DNA of 64,000 nt from Sphingomicrobium arenosum (GCF_026157085.1 NZ_JANPVN010000001.1:744001-808000), one strand, 5' to 3'; shown: positions 30,291 through 40,644, numbered from the stretch's first letter. Translations and numbers: made by a program. The notes: generated by a model from the letters alone, not told the origin.

Positions 30291-31444
30291 CGCATCATTC
30301 CCACGAACTTTTCGAAGAGGTAGAAACTGTCCTGCGGTCCCGGGCTGGCCTCGGGGTGATATTGCACGCTGAACGCCGGGCGGTCGGTGAGTTCGATGCC
30401 GCAATTGCTGTCGTCGAACAGGCTGACATGGGTCTCGCGCACGAAGTCGGGCAGCCCCTCGCGCTTGACCGCGAAGCCGTGGTTCATGCTGGTGATCTCT
30501 ACCACCCCGTCCGCGCAGCGCTTGACCGGATGGTTGGCGCCGCGGTGGCCCTGGAACATCTTTTCCGTTTGCCCGCCGACGGCGAGCGCAAGGAGCTGAT
30601 GGCCGAGGCAGATGCCGAATAGCGGCTTTTTGGTCTCGAGGAGCTGCTGGATGACCGGGATGGCATAGTCGCCCGTCGCCGCCGGATCGCCCGGGCCGTT
30701 CGACAGGAAGATGCCGTCGGGATCATGCGCGATGATCTCTTCGTAGGAAGCGGTCGCCGGCACCACCGTCACCCGCGCGCCCGCCTCGACGAGGTTGCGG
30801 AAAATGTTGTGCTTGGCGCCATAGTCGATGGCGACGACATGGGGCGCGTTCGCGTCGGCGTGGCCGAGCTTATAACCCTGCCCCAGCTCCCAACCACCGT
30901 CGCTCCACTGGTCGAGCTGGCGGCGCGAGACTTCTTGCGCGAGGTCCATGCCTTCGAGGCCGGGCCAGTCCTTGGCCATCTGCTGCAATTTGGCGAGGTC
31001 GAAATTGCCGTCGGGGTCGTGAGCGATGACGACCGTCGGCGGCCCTTCCTCGCGCACGAGCTGCGTCAGCGCGCGCGTGTCGACGCCCGAAATGCCGATG
31101 CGGCCATGTTCGGCCATCCAGGCGGCGAAGTTGCGCTGGCTGCGGAAGTTGGACGGCGGGGTGACGAGCTCGCGGGTGATGCAGCCCAGCGCATGGGCGA
31201 CGGGTGCCTCGACGTCTTCGTCGTTGGCGCCGACATTGCCGATATGCGGGAAAGTGAAGGCGATGACCTGCCGCGCATAACTGGGGTCGGTCATGACCTC
31301 CTGATAGCCGGTCATGGCGGTGTTGAAGCACAGTTCGCCGACCGCCTCGCCGGCGGCGCCGAAGCCATGCCCCCTGATGGTGCGGCCGTCGGCGAAGACG
31401 ATGATGCCGGTGGCGGTGTCGAGGGGGTGCGCGCGTTGAGGCAT
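30287..31444 (-). CDS. carA: Carbamoyl-phosphate synthase small (glutaminase) subunit
   Basis: A 385-residue class I glutamine amidotransferase supplying ammonia to CarB. The N-terminal domain has the family stretch FADGRTIRGHGFGAAGEAVGELCFNTAMTGYQEVMTDPSY; the glutaminase domain carries the nucleophile Cys in FGICLGHQLLALA and the His/Glu pair in YHPEASPGP. The gene ends in EKFVGMMR. Ordinarily the stop would abut carB, but here a lipoprotein gene and a remnant of the carA 3' end intervene. It is divergent from yqeY with a 147-base gap. Confidence 0.98.
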   Translation of the reverse strand: MPQRAHPLDTATGIIVFADGRTIRGHGFGAAGEAVGELCFNTAMTGYQEVMTDPSYARQVIAFTFPHIGNVGANDEDVEAPVAHALGCITRELVTPPSNFRSQRNFAAWMAEHGRIGISGVDTRALTQLVREEGPPTVVIAHDPDGNFDLAKLQQMAKDWPGLEGMDLAQEVSRRQLDQWSDGGWELGQGYKLGHADANAPHVVAIDYGAKHNIFRNLVEAGARVTVVPATASYEEIIAHDPDGIFLSNGPGDPAATGDYAIPVIQQLLETKKPLFGICLGHQLLALAVGGQTEKMFQGHRGANHPVKRCADGVVEITSMNHGFAVKREGLPDFVRETHVSLFDDSNCGIELTDRPAFSVQYHPEASPGPQDSFYLFEKFVGMMR

Positions 31445-31591
31445 CGGCAGCTTGGGCTCCGTTGGCAGGGGTATATCGGCGATGTTGCTAAGCCACAGCC
31501 GCTACGCCTGTTCGTTGCCCTCGTCAACGGGTGGAGCGGGCGCTTTTCACCCGCTAGATGACTTTCTTTTACCATTTGCGGGAAGACGAAA

Positions 31592-32047
31592 ATGATTCGC
31601 GATGATCTGAAGGCGGCGATGGTCGCGGGCATGAAGGCGGGCGAGAAGGACAAGGTGGCGACGATCCGCCTCATCCAGTCCGAGGTGAAGAACAAGGATA
31701 TCGAAGCGCGTACCGGCGGCGAGATCGCCGACGATGACGCCCATGTCACCGCCGTCCTCCAGAAAATGGTCAAGCAGCGCCGCGAATCGGCGGAGATGTT
31801 CCGCAAGGGCGGCGCCGAGGACCGCGCCGCCGCCGAGGAAGCCGAGATCACGGTGATCGAACAGTTCCTGCCCGCCCAGATGGGCGATGACGAGATCGAG
31901 GCCGCCGTCGCCGCGATCATCGCCGATACCGGCGCGACCGGCATGAAGGATATGGGCCGCGTCATGGGCGAGGTTCGCGCCCGCCACGGTGCCGCGATCG
32001 AACCCGCCAAGGCCTCGGCAGCGGCCAAGAAGCAGCTCGCGGGCTGA
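31592..32047 (+). CDS. GatB/YqeY domain protein
   Basis: A 151-residue YqeY protein with the family N-terminus MIRDDLKAAMVAGMKAGEKDKVATIRLIQSEVKNKDIEARTG and the VIEQFLPAQMGDDEIEAAVAAIIADTGATGMKDMGRVMGEV repeat region, related to the tRNA-binding tail domain of GatB. The role is not established; it may bind tRNA or ribosomes. It is the usual upstream neighbour of dnaG in Alphaproteobacteria; the dnaG ATG follows after 46 bases. Confidence 0.93.
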   Translation: MIRDDLKAAMVAGMKAGEKDKVATIRLIQSEVKNKDIEARTGGEIADDDAHVTAVLQKMVKQRRESAEMFRKGGAEDRAAAEEAEITVIEQFLPAQMGDDEIEAAVAAIIADTGATGMKDMGRVMGEVRARHGAAIEPAKASAAAKKQLAG

Positions 32048-32093
32048 GCGGGTCTCGCTTGCTCAAAACCGCATTTGGGTCCAGCATCGCGCC

Positions 32094-33896
32094 ATGAGCC
32101 TTCCTGCCTCCTTCCTCGATGAACTGCGCGCGCGCATTCGCGTGTCTGAGGTCGTCGGCAATGACGTGCGGCTGCAGAAGGCGGGCAAGGAATATAAGGC
32201 CTGCTGCCCCTTCCACGACGAGAAGACGCCGAGCTTCTACATCAACGACCAGAAGGGCTTCTATCACTGCTTCGGCTGCTCGGCGCATGGCGATGCGATC
32301 AGCTATCTCGTCGACGGGCGCGGCATGGGCTTCATGGATGCGGTCAAGGAACTGGCATCCAAGGCCGGGATGGAGGTCCCCGCTCCCGATCCGCAAGCCC
32401 AGAAGCGTGCCGAACAGCGCGCCGAACTGGTCGACGTCACCGAAGCGGCGGCGAGCTGGTACGAAGAGCAGCTGGGCGGCATCGAAGGCGCGGGCGCGCG
32501 CGCCTATCTGGAGAAGCGCGGCCTGACGCCCGATCTGATCAAGCGGTTCCGCCTCGGCTTCGCTCCTGATGATCGTGGGCGGCTGAAACGCGCGCTCGAC
32601 CGCTTCGGCCTGCCCAAGCTGGTGGATAGCGGAATGGTGATCGCGCCCGATGAGCCCGGGCGCGAACCCTATGACCGCTTCCGCGGGCGGTTGATGATCC
32701 CCATTCGCGATGCGCGCGGGCGCGTCATCGCCTTCGGCGGGCGCATCCTCGGCGATGGACAGCCCAAATATCTCAATAGCCCCGAGACCCCGCTGTTCGA
32801 CAAGGGGCGGCAGCTCTACAATCTCGACCGCGCCCAGACCGCGGCGCGCAAGGCCGAGCGGCTGATCGTCGTCGAGGGCTATATGGATGCCATCGCGCTG
32901 TCCAAGGCGGGGATCGACGAGGTTGTCGCGCCCCTGGGCACCGCGCTCACCGAAGATCAGCTGCGGCTGATGTGGCGGGTGAGCGAGGAGCCCATCCTCT
33001 GCTTCGACGGCGACGAGGCCGGGCGGCGGGCCGCCGAGCGTGCCTTGCGCCGCGCCCTGCCGATGCTGGCACCGAGCCAGTCGCTGCGCTTCGTCCTCCT
33101 GCCCGCCGGCATGGACCCCGACGACATGATCGCCTCGGGCGGGCCGGCGCTGTTCGAAAAGGCGCTGGCCTCCTCGCTGCGCTACGATGAATTCCTGTGG
33201 AAGACGGCGAGCGAGAATATCGACGGCGCGTCGCCTGTCGAACGCGAGAAGCTGAAGCAGTTGCTCCAGAAAAGCGCCTTCGAGATCGAGGATGCGGGGC
33301 TCGCGGCGGAAACGTGGAAGAGCCTCAAGGATCGCTTCTTCGCGCAATATGGCTTTCGCAAGGGCCAGGTGCAGGAAATGGCGAGCATCATCCGTTCGCT
33401 GCCTCAGGGCGGCGAGATGCCCCTCCCCCTCGCCTATCGGACCGCCGTGCTGTTCGGGCTGACTCGTTATCCCGACGTGGCGGTCGAGCATACGGAATTG
33501 GTCGCCGCGCTCGACATTGAGGATAAGAACTTAAACCGCTGGCGTCACATCATCCTCGATGCTGCCGTAGAGACGCCCGATATCGACGAGAGCGGCCTTG
33601 AAGCGCTGCTGCGCGAAGATGCATTTTTTGAATGGCGTGATCGAAATCTGAAACGCGACCTCGGCTACAGCTTCTATTATCGCGCCAACGACTGGTCGAA
33701 GGCCAAGGATGATCTGTTGAACGTCATTCGCGTGCTGGTTGCGGAAAAGCATTTCGACGACGTCGCGCAGGCCCGCGAGGATGCGCTCAAGGCGCAAATG
33801 TCCGAAAAGGCGTGGGAAGACGTGCAGCGCTATCGCGAGGACGAGGCCGCGCGGCAGGCGGAATTGAACCGTTTCGTCGAGAATGTCGCGGCCTGA
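32094..33896 (+). CDS. dnaG: DNA primase
   Basis: A 600-residue primase that lays RNA primers at the replication fork. The start at 32094 gives MSLPASFLDELRARI. The CHC2 zinc finger is intact: C38-PF-H41, C59-FG-C62. The TOPRIM domain shows VVEGYMDAIAL and the acidic DGDEAG motif, followed by the C-terminal DnaB-binding region. The longer frame upstream of 32094 has no family similarity. It stands between yqeY and rpoD, the bacterial macromolecular-synthesis order (without rpsU). Confidence 0.97.
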   Translation: MSLPASFLDELRARIRVSEVVGNDVRLQKAGKEYKACCPFHDEKTPSFYINDQKGFYHCFGCSAHGDAISYLVDGRGMGFMDAVKELASKAGMEVPAPDPQAQKRAEQRAELVDVTEAAASWYEEQLGGIEGAGARAYLEKRGLTPDLIKRFRLGFAPDDRGRLKRALDRFGLPKLVDSGMVIAPDEPGREPYDRFRGRLMIPIRDARGRVIAFGGRILGDGQPKYLNSPETPLFDKGRQLYNLDRAQTAARKAERLIVVEGYMDAIALSKAGIDEVVAPLGTALTEDQLRLMWRVSEEPILCFDGDEAGRRAAERALRRALPMLAPSQSLRFVLLPAGMDPDDMIASGGPALFEKALASSLRYDEFLWKTASENIDGASPVEREKLKQLLQKSAFEIEDAGLAAETWKSLKDRFFAQYGFRKGQVQEMASIIRSLPQGGEMPLPLAYRTAVLFGLTRYPDVAVEHTELVAALDIEDKNLNRWRHIILDAAVETPDIDESGLEALLREDAFFEWRDRNLKRDLGYSFYYRANDWSKAKDDLLNVIRVLVAEKHFDDVAQAREDALKAQMSEKAWEDVQRYREDEAARQAELNRFVENVAA

Positions 33897-33918
33897 GCCC
33901 CGCTTTTGTGCCGAGTCG

Positions 33919-33946
33919 CTTGATCCCGGGGGGCATCTTCCCATAT
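33919..33946 (+). promoter_or_regulatory. RpoH-type (heat shock) promoter motif before rpoD
   Basis: CTTGAT at 33919, a 16-base spacer and CCATAT at 33941-33946, close to the alphaproteobacterial RpoH consensus CTTGAA-N16/17-CCANAT. It lies right behind dnaG, 230 bases before the chosen rpoD start. In E. coli a heat-shock promoter of rpoD lies inside dnaG. Confidence 0.45.
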
Positions 33947-34175
33947 TGGCGAACGACGATGCTGGACATCCCGTCCCGCGCGCTCATGGGATCGTGGCAG
34001 GCGAGACCGATCGAAAGGGCTGGGCCGCTTGGCACTTCGCGCCCGATCGAAGCGTTTGGAACGGGAGGCTGGCGATGAAGTGCCCGCGCACGTCGAGCGC
34101 GGTGGACTTTGCGAGGATGCAACCGACAGGCCGGTGGACGCCGACCTGCATGGAAAGATTGAAGTTTTGAAATCT

Positions 34176-36194
<2,019 letters not shown>

Positions 36195-36350
36195 GCGGAA
36201 AAACAGCGTCTCCAAGACGGGCGACGGCTTTTTTAGAGTCATTACTCTCGATGGACATTTCGCAATCGGATACGTCTTGTTGGAAGCGCTGAAAAAAGCT
36301 GAGACTGTACAACGGACCTAAGTCCGTAGCGTTTGACCACTGATCGCAAG

Positions 36351-36385
36351 GTGCCGCCCGTTCATCGAAGCGGGCGGCACTTTTT
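36351..36385 (+). terminator. Strong intrinsic terminator downstream of rpoD
   Basis: Perfect 10-bp arms GTGCCGCCCG and CGGGCGGCAC around a 10-base loop, followed by TTTTT, 157 bases after the rpoD stop codon. Confidence 0.9.
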
Positions 36386-36442
36386 CATGCCGCATTCATT
36401 GATTTGTTGCGATGCACAACTATGTGGCATCTGCGCCAAGCC

Positions 36443-36462
36443 ATGGTGGGAAATCCCACCAT
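36443..36462. promoter_or_regulatory. Palindrome ATGGTGGGA-AA-TCCCACCAT
   Basis: A perfect inverted repeat with 9-bp arms and a 2-base spacer, 114 bases before the PspC-like gene. Probably an operator; the binding protein is unknown. Confidence 0.5.
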
Positions 36463-36575
36463 CCATAGCAGTCGGTTCGAGAGAAAAGCCCGGAAGTCGT
36501 GGCTTCGGTCGATTTGGCACGATGAATGCAAAGAGTTCGGCAAGGCGGAATTCACCGCCCGTCGATGAGGGAAAC

Positions 36576-36869
36576 ATGATGAACGGCAATATCTTCCTGC
36601 GCAACGATACGATTTTCGGCATCTGCCAGGCGCTGGGCGAGGATTTCGGCTTCAACCCGAACATTCTGCGCGTCGCGCTGATCCTGCCGCTCTTCTGGTT
36701 CCCGGTTGAGGTCGCCATCACTTATGTTGGTCTCGGCCTCGTCGTGCTCGCCTCGCGCTTGCTCTTCAAGGATCGCTCGCCAGCAACCGTGGCGGCAGAC
36801 GGCAAGAGCGCCCTGCCCCGCGCCGGCCAGCCCGCGAATAGCGACCTTGCCATCAGCGACGCCGCCTGA
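36576..36869 (+). CDS. PspC-domain-like small membrane protein
   Basis: A 97-residue protein starting at ATG 36576 after GAGGGAA (an adjacent ATG at 36579 is also possible). Residues 5-70 match the PspC pattern: NIFLRNDTIFGICQALGEDFGFNPNILRVALILPLFWFPVEVAITYVGLGLVVLASRLLF, with a hydrophobic helical core; the C-terminus is a polar Ala/Pro tail. PspC in other bacteria senses envelope stress as a membrane partner of PspB/PspA; none of those is adjacent. Its own terminator follows. Confidence 0.82.
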   Translation: MMNGNIFLRNDTIFGICQALGEDFGFNPNILRVALILPLFWFPVEVAITYVGLGLVVLASRLLFKDRSPATVAADGKSALPRAGQPANSDLAISDAA

Positions 36870-36925
36870 TCGGCCTGCCGCCAGCGCGCCTAGCGCTGTG
36901 GCATCCGCCAAGATTGCCCCCCGTG

Positions 36926-36964
36926 GACGGGACAGACGCCCCCTCGCGTCTGTCCCGTCTTTTT
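36926..36964 (+). terminator. Intrinsic terminator after the PspC-like gene
   Basis: Perfect 14-bp arms GACGGGACAGACGC and GCGTCTGTCCCGTC followed by TTTTT, 56 bases after the stop codon. Confidence 0.92.
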
Positions 36965-37117
36965 GTCTGCAGGTCATTCCTGTCCCGTTTCGGGTCGGAA
37001 ATTAACGCCTCTGACCAAAAGGTTTCCGACCTGGTAACCGGCTCTTAATTGGCAGATGCTAGCGCTTTTCATCCCACCACCAGATGATTGCGATATTTAG
37101 GTTACGAGGGAGACGAA

Positions 37118-37801
37118 ATGATGGTGGCGCCTGCGAATATCGGACGGGATCCCTCCGCACCGGCCCTCACGTCCTTCGATGTGCTGCAGGCCAGTGGCAC
37201 GGTGCTTCATGCGCACCATCAGCGCCTCCTGACCGGCGACACGCTGTCGACCACGCGCGACCTCGCCGACTTCGTTCATTGCCTGTGCAATCTCTATGCC
37301 TGCCATCCCACGATGATCGAGACCGCGCTCGGCCGCGTCGGCGCCGGCGGGCAGCGCGATTGGATGATGCAAAGCGTTACCGCGTTCGAGCACGAACGCC
37401 ACTTCCTCGTGTCACTGACGGCTGCGGTGGGCCCCCTGCCCTCCACCAGCGGCGCGGCCCAGACCGAAAATGCCTTGAAGTCTCAGCGCCATGCCATCGA
37501 GACGCTGGGGCGTTCGGAGCGCAATGGCTGCGCGCTGGGCTCCGCGGCCGCGCTCGTCGCCGATTGGAGCGCGATGCGCCTGCTGCTCAATCGGGTTGCC
37601 GAGCGCCAGGGTCTCGACGAGCCTGAATGCAGCCTGCCTGATGACGGCGCCGGCAAGGCGCTCGCCCAGACGGTGGACGGGATGGCCCAGAGCCGGGCCT
37701 TTGCCTTCGGAGCCGAGCAACTCCTGCTCCAGCATCGCGGTCTGTTCGACCTGCTCGAAGCCCGCGCGGCGGCCCGTGACAAGGTCGACGGCCTCGCCTG
37801 A
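37118..37801 (+). CDS. Conserved hypothetical helical protein (DUF6975-like)
   Basis: A 227-residue soluble protein. ATG 37118 is chosen for the GAGGGA ribosome site; an in-frame upstream codon at 37088 has none. It is largely helical with a His-rich central part (FEHERHFLVSLTAAVGPLPSTSG) and a well-kept SERNGCALGSAAALVADWSAMRLLLNRVAERQGL stretch. It reminds me of the DUF6975 proteins of sphingomonads, but I cannot confirm this without a search. No enzymatic motif is evident. It stands alone between two noncoding gaps. Confidence 0.7.
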   Translation: MMVAPANIGRDPSAPALTSFDVLQASGTVLHAHHQRLLTGDTLSTTRDLADFVHCLCNLYACHPTMIETALGRVGAGGQRDWMMQSVTAFEHERHFLVSLTAAVGPLPSTSGAAQTENALKSQRHAIETLGRSERNGCALGSAAALVADWSAMRLLLNRVAERQGLDEPECSLPDDGAGKALAQTVDGMAQSRAFAFGAEQLLLQHRGLFDLLEARAAARDKVDGLA

Positions 37802-37870
37802 GGTCTGCCGAGCGTCAGTCATCGCCCGCAACGACTTGCGGTACCGACGTCTTCGCCTTCCGCTGACGAT

Positions 37871-38002
37871 TTAGCAGTGCGTACCCGGGCCCCCATTGGG
37901 TTCGACCGGGATAGGCTGACTCGCGCTTGCAAAGCACCCCATGTTGCTTCCCATGCATCCGCTCAAGGACAGTAGTCCGGCGATCAGCAACAATTTTTTC
38001 AT
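37871..38002 (-). CDS. Tiny predicted lipoprotein, 43 residues
   Basis: The ATG at 38002 has GGAGG ten bases upstream. The protein begins MKKLLLIAGLLSLSGC, a textbook lipoprotein signal (lipobox LSGC, lipidated Cys16), followed by a short mature part (MGSNMGCFASASQPIPVE, then a Gly/Pro tail ending THC). It has no recognised domain. The signal and ribosome site make it likely to be real despite its size; it fills the gap between the unknown gene at 37118 and moxR. Confidence 0.6.
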   Translation of the reverse strand: MKKLLLIAGLLSLSGCMGSNMGCFASASQPIPVEPNGGPGTHC

Positions 38003-38131
38003 GGCACTGCATCCTCCGAGAATGAGCACCTACTCTACCGCATCCACCGGTCCGTCGCCTATCGCTATTCGACCGGCGACTGGTCGCAGGCTCGCCTTGC
38101 CTTCCTCGATCGCGCGCCATAGTCAGGCGGA

Positions 38132-38977
38132 ATGAAATTCAAGGGCACCGAAGATTATGTCGCCACCGACGACCTCAAGGTCGCGGTCAATGCCGCCGTG
38201 GCGCTGCGCCGACCGCTGCTGGTCAAGGGAGAGCCCGGCACGGGCAAGACCGTGCTCGCGCATGAGATCGCCAAAGCGATCGACGCGCCGCTGATCGAAT
38301 GGCACGTCAAGTCGACCACCCGTGCGGTGCAGGGTCTCTACGAATATGACGCCGTCGCCCGCCTTCGCGACGGCCAGCTCGGCGAAGAGCGCGTGCACGA
38401 CATTTCCAACTATATCCGCAAGGGCAAATTGTGGGAGGCGTTCACTTCGCAGGAGCTTCCCGTCCTGTTGATCGACGAGATCGACAAGGCCGACATCGAA
38501 TTTCCGAACGACCTCCTGCAGGAGCTCGATCGCATGGAATTCCATGTCTACGAAACCGGCGAGACGGTGAAGGCTGCCGAGCGCCCGGTGGTCGTCATCA
38601 CTTCGAACAACGAGAAGGACCTGCCCGACGCTTTCCTGCGCCGCTGTTTCTTCCATTATATCGCCTTTCCCGACAAGGAGACGATGGAAGAGATCATCGA
38701 CGTGCATTTCCCCGGCATCCAGAAGATGCTGGTGCGCCGCGCGCTCGACCTGTTCTACCAGGTGCGCGAGACGCCGGGATTGAAGAAGAAGCCGTCGACC
38801 AGCGAGCTGATCGACTGGCTCAAGCTCATCCTGCACGAAGACATGCCGCTAGAGGTGCTGGCCGATGCCGATCCGACGAAAGCGATCCCGCCACTCCATG
38901 GCGCGCTGCTCAAGAACGAGCAGGACGTCATGCTGTTCGAAAAGCTGGCCTTCCTCGCCCGACGAGAGGGGCGCTAG
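38132..38977 (+). CDS. MoxR family AAA+ ATPase
   Basis: A 281-residue AAA+ protein with Walker A GEPGTGKT (33-40), Walker B LLIDEIDKAD (112-121), sensor 1 VVVITSNNEKDLPDAFLRRCFF including the arginine finger region, and a C-terminal lid. MoxR-type ATPases act as chaperones for maturation of metal enzymes or with VWA-domain partners. The CoxE-like VWA gene (42900-44081) is the expected partner but lies 3.9 kb downstream, with regulator, ABC and chemoreceptor genes in between. It is convergent with the XRE gene, with a 4-base overlap. Confidence 0.93.
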   Translation: MKFKGTEDYVATDDLKVAVNAAVALRRPLLVKGEPGTGKTVLAHEIAKAIDAPLIEWHVKSTTRAVQGLYEYDAVARLRDGQLGEERVHDISNYIRKGKLWEAFTSQELPVLLIDEIDKADIEFPNDLLQELDRMEFHVYETGETVKAAERPVVVITSNNEKDLPDAFLRRCFFHYIAFPDKETMEEIIDVHFPGIQKMLVRRALDLFYQVRETPGLKKKPSTSELIDWLKLILHEDMPLEVLADADPTKAIPPLHGALLKNEQDVMLFEKLAFLARREGR

Positions 38978-39195
38978 TCGAGCGCCTCGCGTTCGGCGTC
39001 ATAATCGATCAGGTCGCCCGGCTTGCAGCCCAGCACCTCGCACATCGCCGCCAGCGTGGAAAAGCGAATGCCCTTGACCTTGTTCGAACGGAACAGGCTC
39101 ATTTGCGTTTGCGAAAGCCCGATGGCCTCGGCGAGATCCTTGCCGGTCATGCCGGTGCGCTCGAGCTGCGCATCGAGGGTAATGCGGATCGCCAT
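38974..39195 (-). CDS. XRE family (YozG-like) transcriptional regulator
   Basis: A 73-residue protein that is a single Cro/CI-type HTH domain: LDAQLERTGMTGKDLAEAIGLSQTQMSLFRSNKVKGIRFSTLAAMCEVLGCKPGDLIDYD. It is the typical small partner of DUF2975 membrane proteins. Its ATG overlaps the DUF2975 stop by one base (TGATG). The 8-3-8 inverted repeat at 39663-39681, upstream of DUF2975, is a likely autoregulatory site. Confidence 0.92.
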   Translation of the reverse strand: MAIRITLDAQLERTGMTGKDLAEAIGLSQTQMSLFRSNKVKGIRFSTLAAMCEVLGCKPGDLIDYDAEREALD

Positions 39196-39638
39196 CAGAT
39201 GAAGCTGTCCAATTCTTCGCGCATCTCACCGGCGCGATTGATAAGGTCGGCAACCGCGTACAGGCCGACGCCGACGACGCCGATCACGATCGCGGTGATG
39301 TCCAGTTCGTAGATCGAGCGGCCGACGGTGAGATAGGTGTAGAGGTTGAGCCCGAAGACCTCGACGATCCCGCCCGCGAACAGGGCCAGCCCGACGCGGC
39401 GGAGCAAACGCGCCACCGACGGCGCAAAACCCGATCCGTGCGCGATGCGCCGCAGCGACCACCAGATGGCGCCGACCGCGTAAAGATAGAAGGGCATGGG
39501 CAGCAATATCGCCCAGCTTGCCGGGTCGCCGCGCTGGCTGACCGCGTAAAATTGCGCAGCGCTCAACACCATCAACACCGCGAAGACGAACAACGCCGCC
39601 ATCGCAAGCCAGGTGGTCAAGGATTTCCAGCCGTCCAT
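39195..39638 (-). CDS. DUF2975 membrane protein
   Basis: A 147-residue protein with four predicted membrane helices (LAMAALFVFAVLMVLSAAQF, WAILLPMPFYLYAVGAIWWSL, LLRRVGLALFAGGIVEVFGLNLY, ITAIVIGVVGVGLYAVADLI). The start at 39638 follows GGGAGGG; the frame continuing to 39728 has none. DUF2975 proteins usually pair with a YozG-type XRE regulator, as here, and may transmit a membrane or drug signal to it. It is divergent from the ABC transporter gene. Confidence 0.88.
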   Translation of the reverse strand: MDGWKSLTTWLAMAALFVFAVLMVLSAAQFYAVSQRGDPASWAILLPMPFYLYAVGAIWWSLRRIAHGSGFAPSVARLLRRVGLALFAGGIVEVFGLNLYTYLTVGRSIYELDITAIVIGVVGVGLYAVADLINRAGEMREELDSFI

Positions 39639-39662
39639 CGCCCTCCCTCTCCCGTCCGTCGA

Positions 39663-39681
39663 ATTTAAGTTAGACTTAAAT
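39663..39681. promoter_or_regulatory. Operator-like palindrome ATTTAAGT-TAG-ACTTAAAT
   Basis: A perfect 8-3-8 inverted repeat in the divergent promoter region between DUF2975/XRE and the ABC transporter operon, 25 bases before the DUF2975 ATG. Its AT content contrasts with the surroundings; it is the probable XRE binding site. Confidence 0.6.
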
Positions 39682-39759
39682 GTACCCCTTATCCTATGAC
39701 TGTGTCGATGGACAAACGGCAAGATCAACAGGTCGTTACGCTAGCATAAGGGAATAGCA

Positions 39760-40644
39760 ATGGATATGGCGGTAACGAGCGCGGGGCTCACCAAGCGGTT
39801 CGGTCGCCATGTCGCGGTCGACGGCATCGACCTTTCGGTGCCGCGGGGCAGTATTTATGGCTTCCTCGGCTCCAATGGGGCGGGCAAGTCGACGACGGTG
39901 CGCATGATCCTCGGGCTCAGGCGCCCCTCCAACGGAACGATCGATCTCTTCGGCCGCCCCCTCCACCATCGGCGCCGTCCCTTGGTTGGAGCGATGGCCG
40001 ACAGCCCCGGCGGCGCCTTCTACGACCATCTGACCGCGCGCGATCATCTGCTTCTGGTCAGCCAGGCGCTGGGACTCGAGGCGCCGGTCGACGCGCTGCT
40101 CGACAGCGTCGGGCTTGGCGAAGCGCGATCGCGCCGCGTCGGCGGCTTTTCGACAGGCATGCGTCAGCGCCTCGGGCTGGCGCGCGCGCTGGTCGGCGAT
40201 CCTCCATTGCTGATCCTCGACGAACCCCTGAACGGCCTCGACCCGGAAGGAATCAGGGACATGCGCCAACTCCTGCGCGAGCTTGCCGAAGGTCGCACGC
40301 TGATCATCTGCTCGCATTTATTGTCCGAGCTGCAACGGGTGGCGACCCATATCGGCCTGATGTCGAAGGGCCGACTGATCCACCAAGGGCCGCTCGCTCC
40401 CCTCCTCTACGGCGCTCGCGAGGTCGACCTCGAAAGCCGCGATGATCTTCCGGGCGCACTCGATGCCATGGGCCTGACCTATCGAAAGATCGGTTCCTGC
40501 CTGCGCACCGGCCTGCCCGATGGCCTCGATGCCGGCGACCTCAATCGCGCACTGCTGTCGCGCGGGGTAAGTCTGTCGCGGCTTGTCCCGCATCAATTCG
40601 ATCTCGAGGAGTTCTATCATGAACGCATCGCCGCCGCGGCCTGA
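39760..40644 (+). CDS. ABC transporter ATP-binding protein
   Basis: A 294-residue ATPase with Walker A GSNGAGKST (37-45), the signature GFSTGMRQRLGLARAL, Walker B LLILDEPLNGLDPEG and the His-switch ICSHLLSELQR. The C-terminal ~80 residues are an extension similar to those of bacitracin/lantibiotic-type exporters (BcrA-like). The ATG follows AAGGGAATAG. The permease gene overlaps its 3' end (40619-40644), so the two are co-translated. Confidence 0.95.
   Translation: MDMAVTSAGLTKRFGRHVAVDGIDLSVPRGSIYGFLGSNGAGKSTTVRMILGLRRPSNGTIDLFGRPLHHRRRPLVGAMADSPGGAFYDHLTARDHLLLVSQALGLEAPVDALLDSVGLGEARSRRVGGFSTGMRQRLGLARALVGDPPLLILDEPLNGLDPEGIRDMRQLLRELAEGRTLIICSHLLSELQRVATHIGLMSKGRLIHQGPLAPLLYGAREVDLESRDDLPGALDAMGLTYRKIGSCLRTGLPDGLDAGDLNRALLSRGVSLSRLVPHQFDLEEFYHERIAAAA

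Larger units (their letters stand above)
36195..36575. other. Intergenic region with hairpins, possible small RNA, no gene
   Basis: 381 bases. Just after the rpoD stop stand a CGTC/GACG hairpin and six T (36230-36235), then hairpins AGAGT-CATT-ACTCT and CGGAC-CTAA-GTCCG, and a strong terminator at 36351-36385. The second half carries a 20-bp palindrome at 36443-36462 in front of the PspC-like gene. The structured 36195-36385 part could be the rpoD 3' UTR or a small RNA. Confidence 0.4.
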
